Shown: in pieces, positions 33,962 to 46,099 of the stretch
Position numbering within the stretch: the stretch's first letter is position 1
How the letters are laid out: each line of letters begins with the position of its first letter
DNA from: Pseudo-nitzschia pungens
Taxonomy: Eukaryota > Bacillariophyta > Bacillariophyceae > Bacillariales > Bacillariaceae
Direction: 5' to 3'
DNA length: 64,000 nucleotides
Assembly: GCA_037355855.1 (NCBI GenBank)
Contig: CM074764.1
Location: 682,001 to 746,000, forward strand
The notes under the pieces: model-generated
What the model was told of the DNA's origin: nothing
Databases searched by the model: none
What the model saw: only the letters and a program-made list of their open reading frames with translations
Made by a program: the position numbers and the translations under genes

Positions 33962-35500
33962 TCAGTCGATCATGAAGTATTCTACCAGATCCCTCGCCGA
34001 TACTACCCCCACCAGCCGTTCCGATTCGTCCAGGACGAACAACCGGTTGAATCTCAGCTGCGCAAAGTATTCGAAGATGCTCTGCAGCGTGTGCGCCGTG
34101 CTGCACGAGTGCATGGCGTCGGGCGTGGTCACGTCCGTCCGTTGCTGGTCCAGAACGTCGTTCAGGGTCAGGTCGAGGTTGGCCACCGCGTCCTCGGCGT
34201 CCGTCGCCCGGGTCAGAAAGGTAATGTCGGATCGGGAGTAGACCCCGATCAACCGGTCCGTGGCCGGGTCGACGACCGGCAGAGCCGACAATTCGTTCTC
34301 GTGCATCAATTCCAGGGCCCGCGCCAGGGTCTCGTCGGGTCCGACCTTCACGAGGCGTTCGTGGTAGGTACCAATCTTGAGATCGTAGATCGAATCGTCA
34401 AAGAGGCGCCGCGTTTCGCGAAAGTGCGTCACCAGGTGCTCCAGAATGTTGGTGTAGGTGATGCACGCCAGGACGCGCATGTCCTCCGGCATGACAATGG
34501 GCAAAAAGTCCAGGCGGGTTTTGCGGGAACCGGTGCCGCCGCCGCCGCCGCTGCTGTTGTCGTTTGGGTTCGCAGCCTTGGATTCGTCGTTTACCCCGTC
34601 GATGGCATCCGCCGCGTTTGTCGATTCTTTTTTGCCGCCGCCACTGCCGTCGCTGTTGTTGTTGTTGTTGTTGTTGTTGTTTGGATAGTTGCTGCTAGGA
34701 AGAATGGGCCAGGAGAAGTTTGCAAGCCTGTTTCAGGCTGGTGGACGAATCGGCAGCCGGAATCCAAAGGTTAGATTGACTGCCTCGGCAATGGAAGGAT
34801 CCTGTATCATGTTTGCAATGGACCTGGTGGCGAGACTCCCAACGTCCCCGTTCGTTCGTTTGAAATGCCGCAATATGTCAATAAAATCCGTCACCTTCAA
34901 CAGACCCACGAATTGACACTGGGTAGGATCCCACAAGGGAGCGGCCTGCATGTCTGTTGATGTGTGTTGTAACGTTGTGGATCGATCGGTTTTCCCATTG
35001 TTGATGTGCCCGTTTCGCAGCCATGTTGCCACCCCATGTTCATTCATATCGATTGCCATTCAACAGCAACACAAACATTGGTTTGCCAATGATTGTAACG
35101 AACGATAAGCCATCGTTGCGGTGTTGAATGAGAGATTCGATCGGACAAAAGAGAAAGATAGTGGTGAGCGAACAAACCAACGGCATGTGTCTAGTCAACC
35201 GCAGCAAACCGAAACCCGATTTGCGACCATTTCTTCCTCGTTCAAACAGTATTCTCGCTCTTCCTCGCACACGACACCGAGTACGCACCGTGTTCTACCA
35301 AGGCGTAAAAGGCGAGCTGGATGGGAATCCGGGTGTCAAAGACAACGACTTTCCCGCTGGCCCGCAGGACACTGAAACAATTGTGCGAATCCAGAAAGGC
35401 ACTAATGGCTTGTCGCCCCGCTTTCCTCACAACCTCTGATTCGTTTGCGAGTTGCAGGCTCGGTCCTACCGGTAAATTGTCGGCCCCCGTCAAGGCATTG

Positions 35501-35532
<32 letters not shown>

Positions 35533-35544
35533 ATGGAGATCCAT
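33962..35544 (-). CDS. SNF4/AMPK-gamma-like CBS-domain protein
   Basis: Three exons on the minus strand, 35544-35289, 34953-34824 and 34727-33962, join in frame to 383 residues. The first junction (GTGCGT...CAACAG) gives FYALVEHGDMQAAPLWDPTQ, close to the first CBS repeat of AMPK gamma (ALV.(N/H)G...APLWD). KVTDFIDILRHF follows. The second junction (GTCCAT...CTAAC...ACAG, 96 bases) is my best fit and removes a stop. After an Asn/Gly-rich insert come LPIVMPEDMRVLACITYTNIL and two more CBS units (ALPVVDPATDRLIGVYSRSDI and NRLFVLDESERLVGVVSARDL). The gamma subunit binds AMP/ADP/ATP and regulates the SNF1/AMPK kinase by energy state. The N-terminal Gln run comes from a CTG/CAG repeat of ten units. 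Confidence 0.85.
35496..35532. repeat. CAG/CTG triplet run encoding poly-Gln
   Basis: About ten uninterrupted CTG triplets. On the coding strand they encode the Gln run at residues 5-14 of the SNF4-like protein. Confidence 0.92.
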
Positions 35545-38389
35545 GGTGACAGAGTATAATACGGTATATAAATTTCGATCGCTGCCTGGTGATTGTACAA
35601 GCCGTGACTGGTTCTTGAGTTGTTGCGTCGTTGCAAATCACACCTCCGACGACTTTGATTCGATTGTGTTTTCAACCGAATCGCGAAGGCAACAACAACA
35701 AATCAGTGAAGGTGATGGTAGTCAACAACTGTGTTCAAAAGAGAGATATTATCGCCTCGACGTTTTTTGCATTCGTCTTTGTGCTTCGCAGTAGAACGAC
35801 TCTGTTAAGGGATGGATTGTGTCGGGGTTTCTAGTTGCAGTGATTTAGATATCACGGAGTGTTGAGATGCTGTAACTTGTACTTGTAACGGTGTGCCGTA
35901 TCCCATACGATACATCGGATCATTCTCGGTCACGAGAGAAAAACGTTGTCAAGCTCGCGAAGACACCGCCTTGATTACGCTCTGGCCATGGTAGGAAACC
36001 CGTAAACAAAATACGTACTACGGCGGCTGATTTGCGCAATCGATCGATGCGGCGGAGGTTTGGCGTCGATCGTCTTCTGGTAATTACTTGTAACGCAATT
36101 ACACGTATTACGTATTCACCATCACTCACTTGATTCTCCGCGCACCGCGCGAATGAAAAAAAGAATGCAGATTGTTCCTTCCTATCTTCTTTCCGAGAAC
36201 TCTTTTTTTCCACGGAACACCGACACTTACCGCATGGGGAGAGACGGGCGAACTCGGAGACATTATTGTTATTTTTTTGGAAAGCGGGTTGTTGGCCGGA
36301 TCCATCTGGAACAACGAAACAGCATATTTTGAGAGACCGAATCGACCGAATGCGGAACTAACCTTCTTACTACAAGAACAAGGAGCTGCAGTTTGGCAAT
36401 CAATAATATGCAAACTGTGCAAGGATGCAAATACTGTAGCGCAAGCATAAATTGGTCAAACAGGTCGGAATCTATTAATCAATCAAAAGCAAAAATCCCA
36501 TGGGTTTCTTGCTCGTCCCGACGAGAAGACGACCTCGTCCTCGAAGTCTCAGAATACTAATACTAACAAGAAGGAAATGGTCGGTGGCGAGAGATCATCA
36601 CGATGCAGTCTCTGCTGAAAACCGTGCTATTGTTTTTGAAAACAAAAGTAATGATCGCAACGACTAAGCCGATTGCCACGTTGATATTTTGGAGCATCGT
36701 TGCGATGGGAAGAAGAAAGGATCCCTTGTTCGGCATCGCAACGTGAGCAAGAGTTACAAAATAAATACTGTACTAGTATACTTCCCAAACGAAGTTCCGT
36801 CGTCAAAGAAGAACCGGCCGGCGAACGAACCCAGATGGGCCAGCACGTGTCGCACATCAGACAGGACATCTTCCATACTACTAGCTTTTTTGGAACTGCA
36901 TGCTGATGGTGTTCGACACTCCATCCCCTTCTGGATGAGGACACGCGGTCAATGTTTGCAACACGACTGGTAACCCAAAAGCCAACTCGAATAGAGAGAG
37001 GAAGTGGAGGGAAATCACCCGGACCACCACGACTCGAAACGCTCCCCATTGTTCCAGTTTCTTGCCTACCGGTGGTTGTTTTTTCTCTTTCTGGAAAACG
37101 TGGCGGTGGAGAGGAGGATCATGACAAAACTTCCACCACAACAAGGAAAAACCCTCGGAGTCCTGGTCGTTCTGGTCCATTTTGTTCCAGCAGATATTGA
37201 TGGTTCTGTCTCTGCAATAAGTAGTAAAGTAACTATTACTAACTGGTGCTGGTGGTGCTGAGAAAAGTTCGAAAACAGAAAGTGCTGCTGACCAAGAAGA
37301 GAAATACCAAGCATGATGTTGTTGCACCGTCCTTCTTTTTTGGCATGGTCGTTGTTATCGTCCTTCTTTGTTCGTCGTTCGCCTACTACTACTAGTGGCC
37401 AAGAGTATTCCTCAGCCCACAATCAAATCAGTAAGAAGTCGTGTAAGGTTACTACTGCCTCCTACTCTAGTAATACTACTAGTACTACTAGTTAAAATCC
37501 TCAACTCTAAGCTGGCTGCTCGTGGGTTTGATCGAGACACGAAGTACGAGTAAGGTTTACGATACTCGAACATATGATACTCGAACATAATATGGTTTTT
37601 AAGGTACGACTATGTGCAGTTTCATGAGATGCGGACAAGATTATGTTTTGTGGGTTTCAAGTTTCAATCACTGGAGATTACCTTCGTGATTACTCGTAAG
37701 ATTACCGTAGGGTATTGTTTCAGAGTTTCATGTTGTCCTACTCGTACTGTTTTAGGACAGTAATTGATTGATTATCAGTAAGGTTTACACAGTACAAGTA
37801 CTGTTACACAATTCGCAAATAGTCCCCTCAAGAACTAGAGAGAAGGCAAAGGAAACAACATGTTACGTATGCTAATTCGAAGCAAAGCTGATTTGTCCTA
37901 AATTCGACACGTATCTTTCAAATATGTCTAAATTCAATTATATGTTCAACAAGGGTAAAAGAAGTAGTATAAGTCAAAAAGGTATTTTTCGGAATCCGAC
38001 ATCGATGCTTTACAAGGTATATTCATTATGTTCGCCTCATTTTCTATTGCCAAGACTTTAAAAAAGTTTCGAGTCCTCCTATTTAAGGGCTCCCAATCAG
38101 CTGTTCATGTTTCTTACCAGATTTGCTGTGCAACCGGCGAGATATCAATGACCTCAGATTATCTGAATCGAGATAGGTTCGCATTCGTTCTTTCCAGTAA
38201 CCAAATGCATCTGATCCTTTCACAACGACAAATTCCAACGGGAGTACACAATCACTCCTGCATAACTCTAGTTCTGTTATCGAAAGGGAAAGGATACTAA
38301 AATAAGTAGCTGTCGAAAAGCGTCACCGTTGGAATCAACAATAAAGGTTTATTTTAAAATAACAGCAGGAGCGTCGAGAGGCAAGCATC
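35545..38389. other. Gene-poor intergenic region
   Basis: In 2.8 kb I see no gene I can support. Frames of 60-150 codons are present on both strands (for example 36881-37327 minus and 38028-38300 plus) without known motifs. GTAAGGTTAC at 37443-37452 and GTAAGATTAC at 37696-37705 are exact motif copies, and several GTAAGGTTTAC variants lie nearby. Confidence 0.5.
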
Positions 38390-39019
38390 ATGACGTTAGT
38401 AATTGACTGGGACGAGGCCATGCAACAATGCGGCGATGACGAAGAATTCTTGCGGGAGCTGCTGAGTGATCTTCGAGATGAAACAAATTCGCAAATGAAG
38501 AAGATGAATGAAGTCATAGGGGTACGTTTTTAATGCTTGAATGACATGGGTCGTTGAAGAAGGACCTGATGGCATGAAGAGACAACAAAAATTGGATTTG
38601 GTTGATCAACCGCACTCTGACCTATCTTTTGCTACTTCCCTTTTTCGAACGACAATCATCAAATAATGCTGTTTTTTCTGAATTTAAAATACTACCATAC
38701 GAATTACGAAAAAATGGCATGGTACAAAACGCAATGAAACAAAAAACAATTTCTATTAACGCACGGCAGAACCCGACGGATACCGTTTTTATTGAAATTG
38801 TACGTGCAGCACATGTCATTAAAGGAGCCGCCTCGAATTTGATGTGTTATGAACTCCGAGATACTGCCATGGCGCTGGAAACTGCCGCCTCGACCGCCTA
38901 GAGATGCACCTGATGGAAAGTCAAACCCGACTGTTATGCTCGGGGTCAAGCACTCTTTCGACAATCTTACCGCTGCCGTGAGAAAGTATCATGAATATCT
39001 GCAAAGCTTGGGTGTATAG
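38390..39019 (+). CDS. Histidine phosphotransfer (HPt) protein with a broken frame
   Basis: Exon 1 (38390-38521) encodes MTLVIDWDEAM...EEFLRELLSDLRDE, the first HPt helices, and ends at a GGTACG donor. After an intron of 248 bases, exon 2 from 38770 restores the frame and gives VRAAHVIKGAASNLMCYELRDTAMALE. His59 is the phosphorylated residue of the AHxxKGxxxNL motif. The frame then meets TAG at 38899. The last HPt helix (NLTAAVRKYHEYLQSLGV, stop at 39017-39019) lies in another frame one base off, and no intron can join them without deleting the conserved helix. So the gene has a one-base frameshift near 38890-38902, real or an assembly error. HPt proteins pass phosphate from hybrid histidine kinases to response regulators. 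The full length would be ~125 residues, normal for the family. Confidence 0.72.
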
Positions 39020-40067
39020 ACACCAATATCGCAGAATAACGAAGCCACTTTGATGTGAGCAAAAATACTTTTTGGAATGAACGTTGTTAGCGGCGATTGA
39101 TCAATCTGTGAGACGTTGATCGTAGCAAGAAGGATGAAATTGAAAACATGGGAAAGAAATAATGGAATATTTTTGAATCATAGAAGAGCAAGTGACTGCT
39201 TTGTGAGAGTATTATTTTGCGATGTGCACCTGACGACGTTGGTCGATAGGAATTTAGATGGGTTGTTAGAATACCTGATCAGGACAAACACTTGGATTGA
39301 CCAGATCGCGAAAGCAAACAGTATGCCGTCGAGAAAAAAGAAATATTGATTGATTGTAGAGCTGTGGGTGAACACAAAGAATTGTCTGTGCGTAACCGAT
39401 AAGTAAGAAATCTCTTTTTTCTTTCTAGTAAAACTGATGTCGAATGCGACACAAAGAGTTTCACCTCAAAAATTTCCGATCGTTACATGATGAAATTTGC
39501 ACTTGAGAAAAGTTCAGCCTTCAATACGTTTGAAATAAAGCAGGTAATAAAACACTTGCACAGAGAAATATTATTCCATGCAATCAATCTTGTACAACCT
39601 GTACAACCTGAAGATCGTGTTGTGTCGACAGGTCCGTAACTGAAAACTGCGTTTGACTCTTTCATTATTCATATGTTATCTAGATTCTGACCGAAGACTC
39701 CTTGATCAGCATTGGCCCCAAGTGAAGAAGTATGAGCGAAATAGCATTCTATGGAGTACGCAGGAGGCTATTTTGCACGTAGGTGCAGATTTTACCCGAA
39801 AGAGGCAGAGTTATTGATATTTGTTGATTTATTTTTCTGGAATCAATGGCGTTCTGTCAGTTCGTGTGGACTGTCTGCTCCCTTTGTACAGGGTTACGTT
39901 TTGCGGATTCAACTGACTGCAATAGAATTTGAGGTTCCTTTGGTTTGCTCCTCCTCTGAGGTGTTTACAACCGGAAGAGGAGTCGGTTAAACTTGAATTG
40001 TAGATCTTTTTTGCAGCAAGGATAAGACTCTTCTTCTGTGTCCTTCTTCTTCTGTTTGATTGTCATA
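39020..40067. other. Intergenic, no gene seen
   Basis: AT-rich sequence with frames up to 79 codons and no recognisable motif. Confidence 0.5.
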
Positions 40068-40598
40068 TCATACATCAATTGAATGGCTCCTCCTTGGCTT
40101 CTTCATAACTTTTGCGTCGCCAGCGTCGGCGTCGGTGTCGGCGTCGATTGCTCTTTTGTTGCCATTTGTGCTGCTGGAGGTCGCGGTTGAACTTTTGTTT
40201 GGGCTTTTGCAGTTTGGGCAAAAACTATTTGCACTCCTCGCGCTGTTCCCTTTACATGACGCCATAGGGGAGATCGATGGCGCCGGGCCTTTAAAGGATA
40301 TATCTATCGACCTTGGAACAGGCGTCTCCATATACTTGGTCCGGAGTCTCTGCACTCTTTTTTTCAAAGACCGATTAGCACACTCTGCTTCTGTAAATCC
40401 GTATACTCTCATAGCTTCGGCTGTAGTCAATTTCTTGTTGAACTCTAACACAGGGGCGCTAGCCAGGAGCCTTGCCGCCGCTTCCGTTCTCTTACATACC
40501 AGAAGTTCATGTCCATTCTTACAGGATCCAATAGGAGCTGTGGTAGCCACTGGAGCTTCAGCAGTGGGAGCAACTGAATAATTGGGATTTTCTTCCAT
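40068..40598 (-). CDS. Small hypothetical protein with possible helix-turn-helix
   Basis: A 176-residue ORF if started at MEENPNYS. I do not recognise the gene. The centre (LTTAEAMRVYGFTEAECANRSLKKRVQRLRTK) could form a helix-turn-helix of the kind found in short DNA-binding or transposon-derived proteins. A CxxC pair (FCPNCKSPN) and a basic stretch (NGNKRAIDAD...MKKPRRSH) near the C-terminus suggest zinc binding and nuclear import. The frame stays open for another 20 codons upstream into the repeated DNA at 40614-41075, so the ORF may be the last exon of a longer gene reaching to about 41260. Function and start are unknown. Confidence 0.45.
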   Translation of the reverse strand: MEENPNYSVAPTAEAPVATTAPIGSCKNGHELLVCKRTEAAARLLASAPVLEFNKKLTTAEAMRVYGFTEAECANRSLKKRVQRLRTKYMETPVPRSIDISFKGPAPSISPMASCKGNSARSANSFCPNCKSPNKSSTATSSSTNGNKRAIDADTDADAGDAKVMKKPRRSHSIDV

Positions 40599-40613
40599 TT
40601 TTTGTGTACTCAG

Positions 40614-41075
40614 TCTACAGTTCGATTCTCGAAAATGACTCCTCCAATCGATCCGCAAATTGGAATGCCTTGTCTATCTTGATATAATAGAGGTTTCGGA
40701 AGTCGTCCGATCGGAATTCGTCAAGCGGGGGAGGAGTTATTGATTTTCGCTGTAGTTTGACCGGATTTTGCTCCCGTAGTTTCAAGGGCGCTGTAATCAC
40801 TGTACAGTCCGTTTATCGAAAACTACTCCACCAATCGATCCGCAAATTGTAGTCCTTGTCTATCTTGATATAATAGAGCTTTTCGAAGCGGTCCGGTTAG
40901 AATCGATCCATTGGGCCCGGAGATATTAATTTTCGCCGTAGTTTGGACCGGGGTAGTTTTTCGATCGAAAAAAAAGACGCGATTTTGCTGCTGCTTTGCC
41001 AGTTCGGTACTCGGTTCCAAGCGCTCCAATTGATCCGCAACTTGCAGGTCTCCTTCCTCTAATAGTGTAGATGCT
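40614..41075. repeat. Degenerate tandem repeat, about 188-base period
   Basis: Segments 40614-40763 and 40802-40954 are clearly related over ~150 bases, sharing CAATCGATCCGCAAATTG and CTTGTCTATCTTGATATAA. A third, weaker copy starts near 40998 (CCAATTGATCCGCAACTTGC). On the minus strand each copy encodes a short unit ending in ADQLERL, ADRLVE or ADRLEES. Confidence 0.8.
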
Positions 41076-41260
41076 TCAGCTAGAATGGTATAATTTACTC
41101 GGGCTTGGTTAAGAAGATAGGGGGGAGGGGGTTGTTGCTGTGGTTGTTGAAATGGAGTTTTTTTCGAATTTTTGACCTTATTTTGTGGCCCGGTGTACGA
41201 AAAGGCCTGGCGCGCAATATAAGGCATGTTGGGTATCATCGGGTATAAATTAGTGTCCAA
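40615..41260 (-). CDS. Hypothetical ORFs spanning the 188-base repeats
   Basis: Minus-strand frames 41260-40823 (MDTNLYPMIP..., 145 residues) and 40800-40615 (61 residues) cover the repeated DNA and encode related units (LLEEGDLQVADQLERL, LLYQDRQGLQFADRLVE, LYYIKIDKAFQFADRLEES). Each ends in a stop, so they are separate ORFs, exons of one gene with the downstream 40068-40598 ORF, or a decaying repeat gene. No known domain is seen. Confidence 0.35.
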
Positions 41261-42238
41261 GGTGTAGTCTTAGAATGATTAGAGTTAGCAGAAACAGTCG
41301 ACTGTTTGCTGTTGCTCTGGCTCATAACCTGTCCCCAAAAACCGGGTCTCTTTGGTTACTAAACCCTTACCTGGTAAGTAATTTACCGGTAATCTTACCT
41401 TTACCGGTAGCTAAACCTTATTCATGATTCATCATCACAAATTCCGTACGTACCGAACGAGAGTATGACATGTTGGTGAGGTAAATACATATCGTACGTA
41501 CGGTAGATTTTTTCAGTTTGACACGCGACACGCGTTACTTCTGGAATTCAAGCCTACAGAAATGACAGATTGCCGGACTGATTGTTTACATTTCGGCGCA
41601 CAGACCACAAAACTGCGGAATCTCATATGTTCGTCTGTACGTTAACCGTTCAGAAAACGTACTTCAAGCGCAGACATTCGTGTACTGTTTCTACTTATTT
41701 CTACTTACAGGGCGTATCGCGAAAGGTGTCAAAAGGTTCCAACTTGAGTGATGTATGTCAGCGTCTTGCTGTTGGATCCACCCAATTGTTCTGTACGGTA
41801 GGGATGACACAAATACTACGGTGCTTACGACGAACCCTACTAGAAATCGATGAAGAAATTCTTCCTCGATCCCGAGCGTGAGTTAACTTACATCATCACC
41901 TCATACGTTTTTTTCGGTTGCCCTGAGGTTCTTTCCGCCCCGCAGTGCATCAGATCACCTAACGTTTTCTGTCTTCCTCTTCGTGAACTTCCGGCCCCTT
42001 GCAGCAGCAAGAGCAGACAACCTTGCCACACGAGGGTTGAAGGAATACGGCAGCAATAGGTGCTTCTACTCAGGATTCAAAGGAGGTATAATAGTACATC
42101 TCAAAGAGTGTCTTCCACGAATCAAGTAGTCAACAAAGATCTGTTCCGAGTTAAAGTGCGGAAAAGTGTTGAGTCTGGGTCCTAGAATTTGATTACTCAG
42201 AGCACGTAGCCTGCGGCGCTTTGTTGAATGGCAAAATC
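41261..42238. other. Intergenic, no gene seen
   Basis: Contains a dense block of TTACC/GGTAA words at 41367-41430, including GTAATCTTAC at 41389-41398. It probably also holds the promoter of the PPR gene. Confidence 0.5.
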
Positions 42239-44427
42239 ATGCGGAGAATAATTATTTGTAGCCTCTCGTGTTCCATTTGGATGTACGGATTGGGGATCCT
42301 GCTGGTTTCAGAAAACAGTCCGATCGAAGCATTGAATCATTATGGCTGCACAAATATCAAAAACAGCTTGAGGCCTTCTGTACTGCCATATTCTTCGATG
42401 TTATCTTACATTCCGCCAAAGCAAAGAATAAGATCGATCAGTGCAACCAAAACAACGACTAGGATTCAAAGCATGACAACGGATCCAGGAGCGGGTTTGT
42501 CAGTGACTTCGCGAGACTCTGAAGAAGACGACAACGATGAACAAGTGAATCACCAACTAGATCTTCACGATGTCAATAATGACGATAATGGAAGTGTGTC
42601 GAAACCATTCACAACTTCGTCGTATTTAGCAGCCGTGTCGCCACAGGAGCAGCTGATACGGAAAAAACGAAAAAACAACAAAGCAATGAAAGACATTTCC
42701 TTTCTGAGGAAACGCACATCTACTCTCATGTCACTCACTGCTCCTGAAAATTTCCTGACAAATCAACAGGAACCCCCGCACCAACAGCCCCATCTCAGTA
42801 GAGGAATGAAGATCAACATCAATACATTCAATTTTTTGATTGATGGTTGGGCATTTTCCGGAGAGCCGGATGCATGTGACAAGGCGATGACATTGTTGGA
42901 CCGCATGGAGGAAATGTATTACAACTACGGCGAGGACTCTCCCGTTTGTCCCGATGTCCGCAGTTATACCAAGGTCATCAATGCCTTGTCTCGCTCAAAG
43001 CAACGCGACTCGGCTTACTTGGCAGAACAGCTCTTGTACAAGATGGAGGGATTAGCGGAAAGCGGAGAAAACCTATCCGCCAAGCCCAATACATTCACGT
43101 ACACAGCAGCTATCGAGGCCCAGACCTACAGTGGAATGGAGGGCTCGCCTGAAAAAGCTGAGGAATTGCTCGAGAGAATGATCCAAAAGTACCAAAGTGG
43201 CGACCAAGATGTTGTCCCGAACGCGCGTTGTTTCAATGCCGCTATATCGTCCTACGGCAAAAGTGCTCTGCCAGGTGCGGCACAGCAAGCAGAGTATCTT
43301 TTTGACAAGCTGGACGGTCTTTACATGTCGGGAGTGGAAGAAGCAAAACCCAACTCCTTTAACTACAATAGCCTAATTACGGCCTGGGCCAATTGCCCTG
43401 ATCAGGAAGATGAAAATGGTGTCTGCTCCGCTCGAAAGGCACAAGAAATTCTCGAACGGATGGAACAGTGTTACGCAGCGGGAGACGAATCCTGCAAACC
43501 GACCACTGTCAGTTATAATGCCGTGATTGATGCTTACGCCAAGAGCAAACAGGAAGAGGCCGCCGAGCGAGCCGAACAAGTTTTGAGGCGCATGGGTGCC
43601 CTGTACAAGGAGGGGGCTGATATCCAGCCAAACACCAGATCTTTCAACACCGTAATCAATGCATGGGCCAAGAGTGGCCGGGAGGACGCAGCAGAAAAAG
43701 CTCAAGACCTCCTCGATTTGATGACTCGTTTGTATGAAGAGGGGAACGATGCCGTTCGTCCTGATGCCCATTCGTTTACTACTGTCATAAATGGTACGCA
43801 CTCCCATGTTTTGAAAACAATGCGTGCCTTTAAAAAGTTTTGGTCGTTACATTCACAATGCTGGGCATTTTCTTCCATCAGTTGTTCGTGTTCTGCGCCC
43901 CGAGTGTGTTTCTGACAATTCTTCTTTTCTTTTTTTCACGCACACATCTCATTCTCTTTTCGCCACACGCCAACCAAAACCAACCTTTCACAGCCTTTGC
44001 CCGGAGCAATCAGTTGAAGGACAAAGCCGAGCGTGCGAATAACTTGTTCCGAGCAATGATGGATGCTTACGAGAAGAACCCGAAAATGAGTCACTTGAAA
44101 CCCAACGTAGTCGCCGTCAACGCCGTGATGAACGCTTGTGCTTACACCTCGCCCGGTGACATTGTGGAGCAAAATCGAGCCATGGAAATCGCCCACAACC
44201 TATTCAAGGTGCTGGAAGACTACGGATCGCCCGATCAGATCACATACGGAACCTTCTTGAAGGTTTGCGCCAATCAGATGCCCGATTGTTCAACTCGACA
44301 ACAAATCATGGAGGTTATATTCCAGAACAGTGCCCGGGACGGGCAGGTAGGGAATCTTGTTATACAACAACTAAGGGCAATGGGACCACCAGAATTGTAC
44401 TTATCGATTGACTGGTCATCACATTGA
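42239..44427 (+). CDS. Pentatricopeptide repeat (PPR) protein
   Basis: Two exons, 42239-43793 and 43994-44427, give 662 residues. The donor is GGTACG and the acceptor TTTCACAG, and the junction reads TVINAFARSNQ. I start at the ATG of MRRIIICS rather than the TTG upstream. A hydrophobic leader precedes about nine repeats of 40-55 residues with typical PPR helix A (NTRSFNTVINAWAKSG, TTVSYNAVIDAYAKS) and helix B (AAEKAQDLLDLMTRLYEEGN). The longer spacing is the form I associate with diatoms. PPR proteins bind organellar RNA base by base and act in its processing, stability or translation. Mitochondrial or plastid location is likely, but the leader does not decide it. The last repeats (LKPNVVAVNAVMNAC) are in exon 2. 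Confidence 0.93.
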
Positions 44428-45493
44428 AGAAGAGATCCGAACGAGAGACCTGCCTAAGGAATGGTGCTGCAACGTCGTAGAAGGACGATGGAGAAAGCGC
44501 AAACACGACAACAACAGCTACTGACAACAGCCTGTAGAGTAAGTTATCAATCATATTATAGTTTAGTCCCTGTCTGTGTTGCCCCCTTATATGACATCGA
44601 TATTTGGAGGTTATTATGAATACGATACTACTTTTAACATTCAAAATAAAATCTTTGAAACACTATTCATGAACAAGGAAGCAAAACGAAAAATGTCAAA
44701 AACAACACAAGCAAGGAAGATTAGATCACACAAACGGACGAGAAGGGCATCTTTCATCAAGAGCAGACACTGCTCTCAAGTCTGCTGTCGAGACGACTAC
44801 CATCGATAGAAAACATCTTTTTTTGTGGGATGATTACCGACTGCTACGCTACTTTACAGAAAATCATACCAAGGAAATGCCGTAATCAGTTTCACAAAAT
44901 AGCAAACCGAAATGAAAAACAATCTGATTCCGCTGTTATTACTATATTATTATTGTACACGACATATGGCATGTCCATTTGCAGTGGGCGACGCGTTTGA
45001 AGAGAGAGTGCGGTCACTTCAAATCGTTTCCAGCACAAGAATCCTCTTTCCCGGACTGCTTGTATCGTTACAAAATTTGAGTTCGCGCTTTGCGTAAGGA
45101 AACTCGAATTGTCCGAATTGCCGTAGGTCATCGGTCCCAACAGATTTTGATCGTCTAGCGCTGGTCGACCCACTCGGATCCCCATCCTTCAACCAACATA
45201 GTCTGCTCGTGCTCGTTGTGTCGAATGGCATGTGTTTCACGGCATGAGTTCGGAGAGCAACGGTGATGCGTTTCGACGGTCGAAGGAGTGTATCGATTCC
45301 TCAACTCATTTGCTGGAAAAGTCGCAGTGTTCAATGGAACTCCCTTTCGCGCATGCTTCCAATGCGTACGACATCCATCAACCCAGTTCAATCGAAAGGT
45401 TTTCCTTGCCCTTTCAGCCAGGCTTCGCCCAGTCGGTTCCATCCAAGGGCGAGTTTTGTTTACCTCTCTCGAACGATCCACATTGTTCTGTCT
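44428..45493. other. Intergenic or downstream part of the 45494-46099 gene
   Basis: No gene is supported on its own. A minus-strand frame at 45155-45481 (108 codons) follows the hypothetical gene at 45494-46099 and could be its next exon, because an AGAG/GTAAAC donor-like site lies near 45460-45470. Coding character is weak. Confidence 0.4.
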
Positions 45494-46099
45494 TCAGGAG
45501 CAAGGCGAGGCGGGGCAACGCGACAAGAGTTGTTTTTGCTCTTGTAGAAATCGACGTTGGGCCAGTCGCACCTGGCGCTTTGCGTCTTTGCACCGTTGTT
45601 CTTTTTCCATTCGTTTTGTCTTTTGAAGCACAGAAGCAGCGCAATCGCAGGACCCATTCTTTGCGTTCGACATCGGAGATGACAGTCGTGTGAGGCTCCA
45701 GTTCTTGATGTCGTGGGTTAGCGACTCCACCACGTCCGAAGTGCTTCCGAGATGTTCGCTCAGCACCATCCCGGAGGATGTTGGGTTGCCGATGAATGTC
45801 GACGAGTCTTGTTGTCGGCTGAACCACCACCGACGAGGAGGAGAAGATGGGCTACTCTCTCCCACCCCGTTGCGCACAGGAATTTCGTCATTGGAGTCCC
45901 GTCGACGTAACTTTTTCGATATCTGGTTACCGTCGATGCGAGTTCGAATGTTGTTGCTGCTGCTGCTGTTGTTGTTGTTGTTGCTGTTGTTGTTGTCACC
46001 GTCGTAGGCGTAATCTATGCTTTCATCCTTGTCGTAGTCGTTCGATCGACTATCTCCACCTACGACCACCTCCGAACCATCCTGTGTTTTCTCCTCCAT
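45494..46099 (-). CDS. Hypothetical protein with Asn/Ser run and coiled coil
   Basis: A 201-residue ORF starting at MEEKTQDG. I do not recognise it. It has an acidic N-terminus, an Asn/Ser run encoded by GTT/CTG repeats, a Ser/Pro-rich middle (ESSPSSPPRRWWFS), a short helix (VVESLTHDIKNWSL) and a charged C-terminal helix (MEKEQRCKDAKRQVRLAQRR). The residue mix looks coding rather than random, but no homologue comes to mind. The end may be an exon boundary rather than the true stop. Confidence 0.42.
   Translation of the reverse strand: MEEKTQDGSEVVVGGDSRSNDYDKDESIDYAYDGDNNNSNNNNNSSSSNNIRTRIDGNQISKKLRRRDSNDEIPVRNGVGESSPSSPPRRWWFSRQQDSSTFIGNPTSSGMVLSEHLGSTSDVVESLTHDIKNWSLTRLSSPMSNAKNGSCDCAASVLQKTKRMEKEQRCKDAKRQVRLAQRRFLQEQKQLLSRCPASPCS

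Noticed and set aside
38028..38300. 90-codon plus-strand ORF upstream of the HPt gene
   Set aside because: No motif, no clear start context and AT-rich codon use unlike coding regions here.
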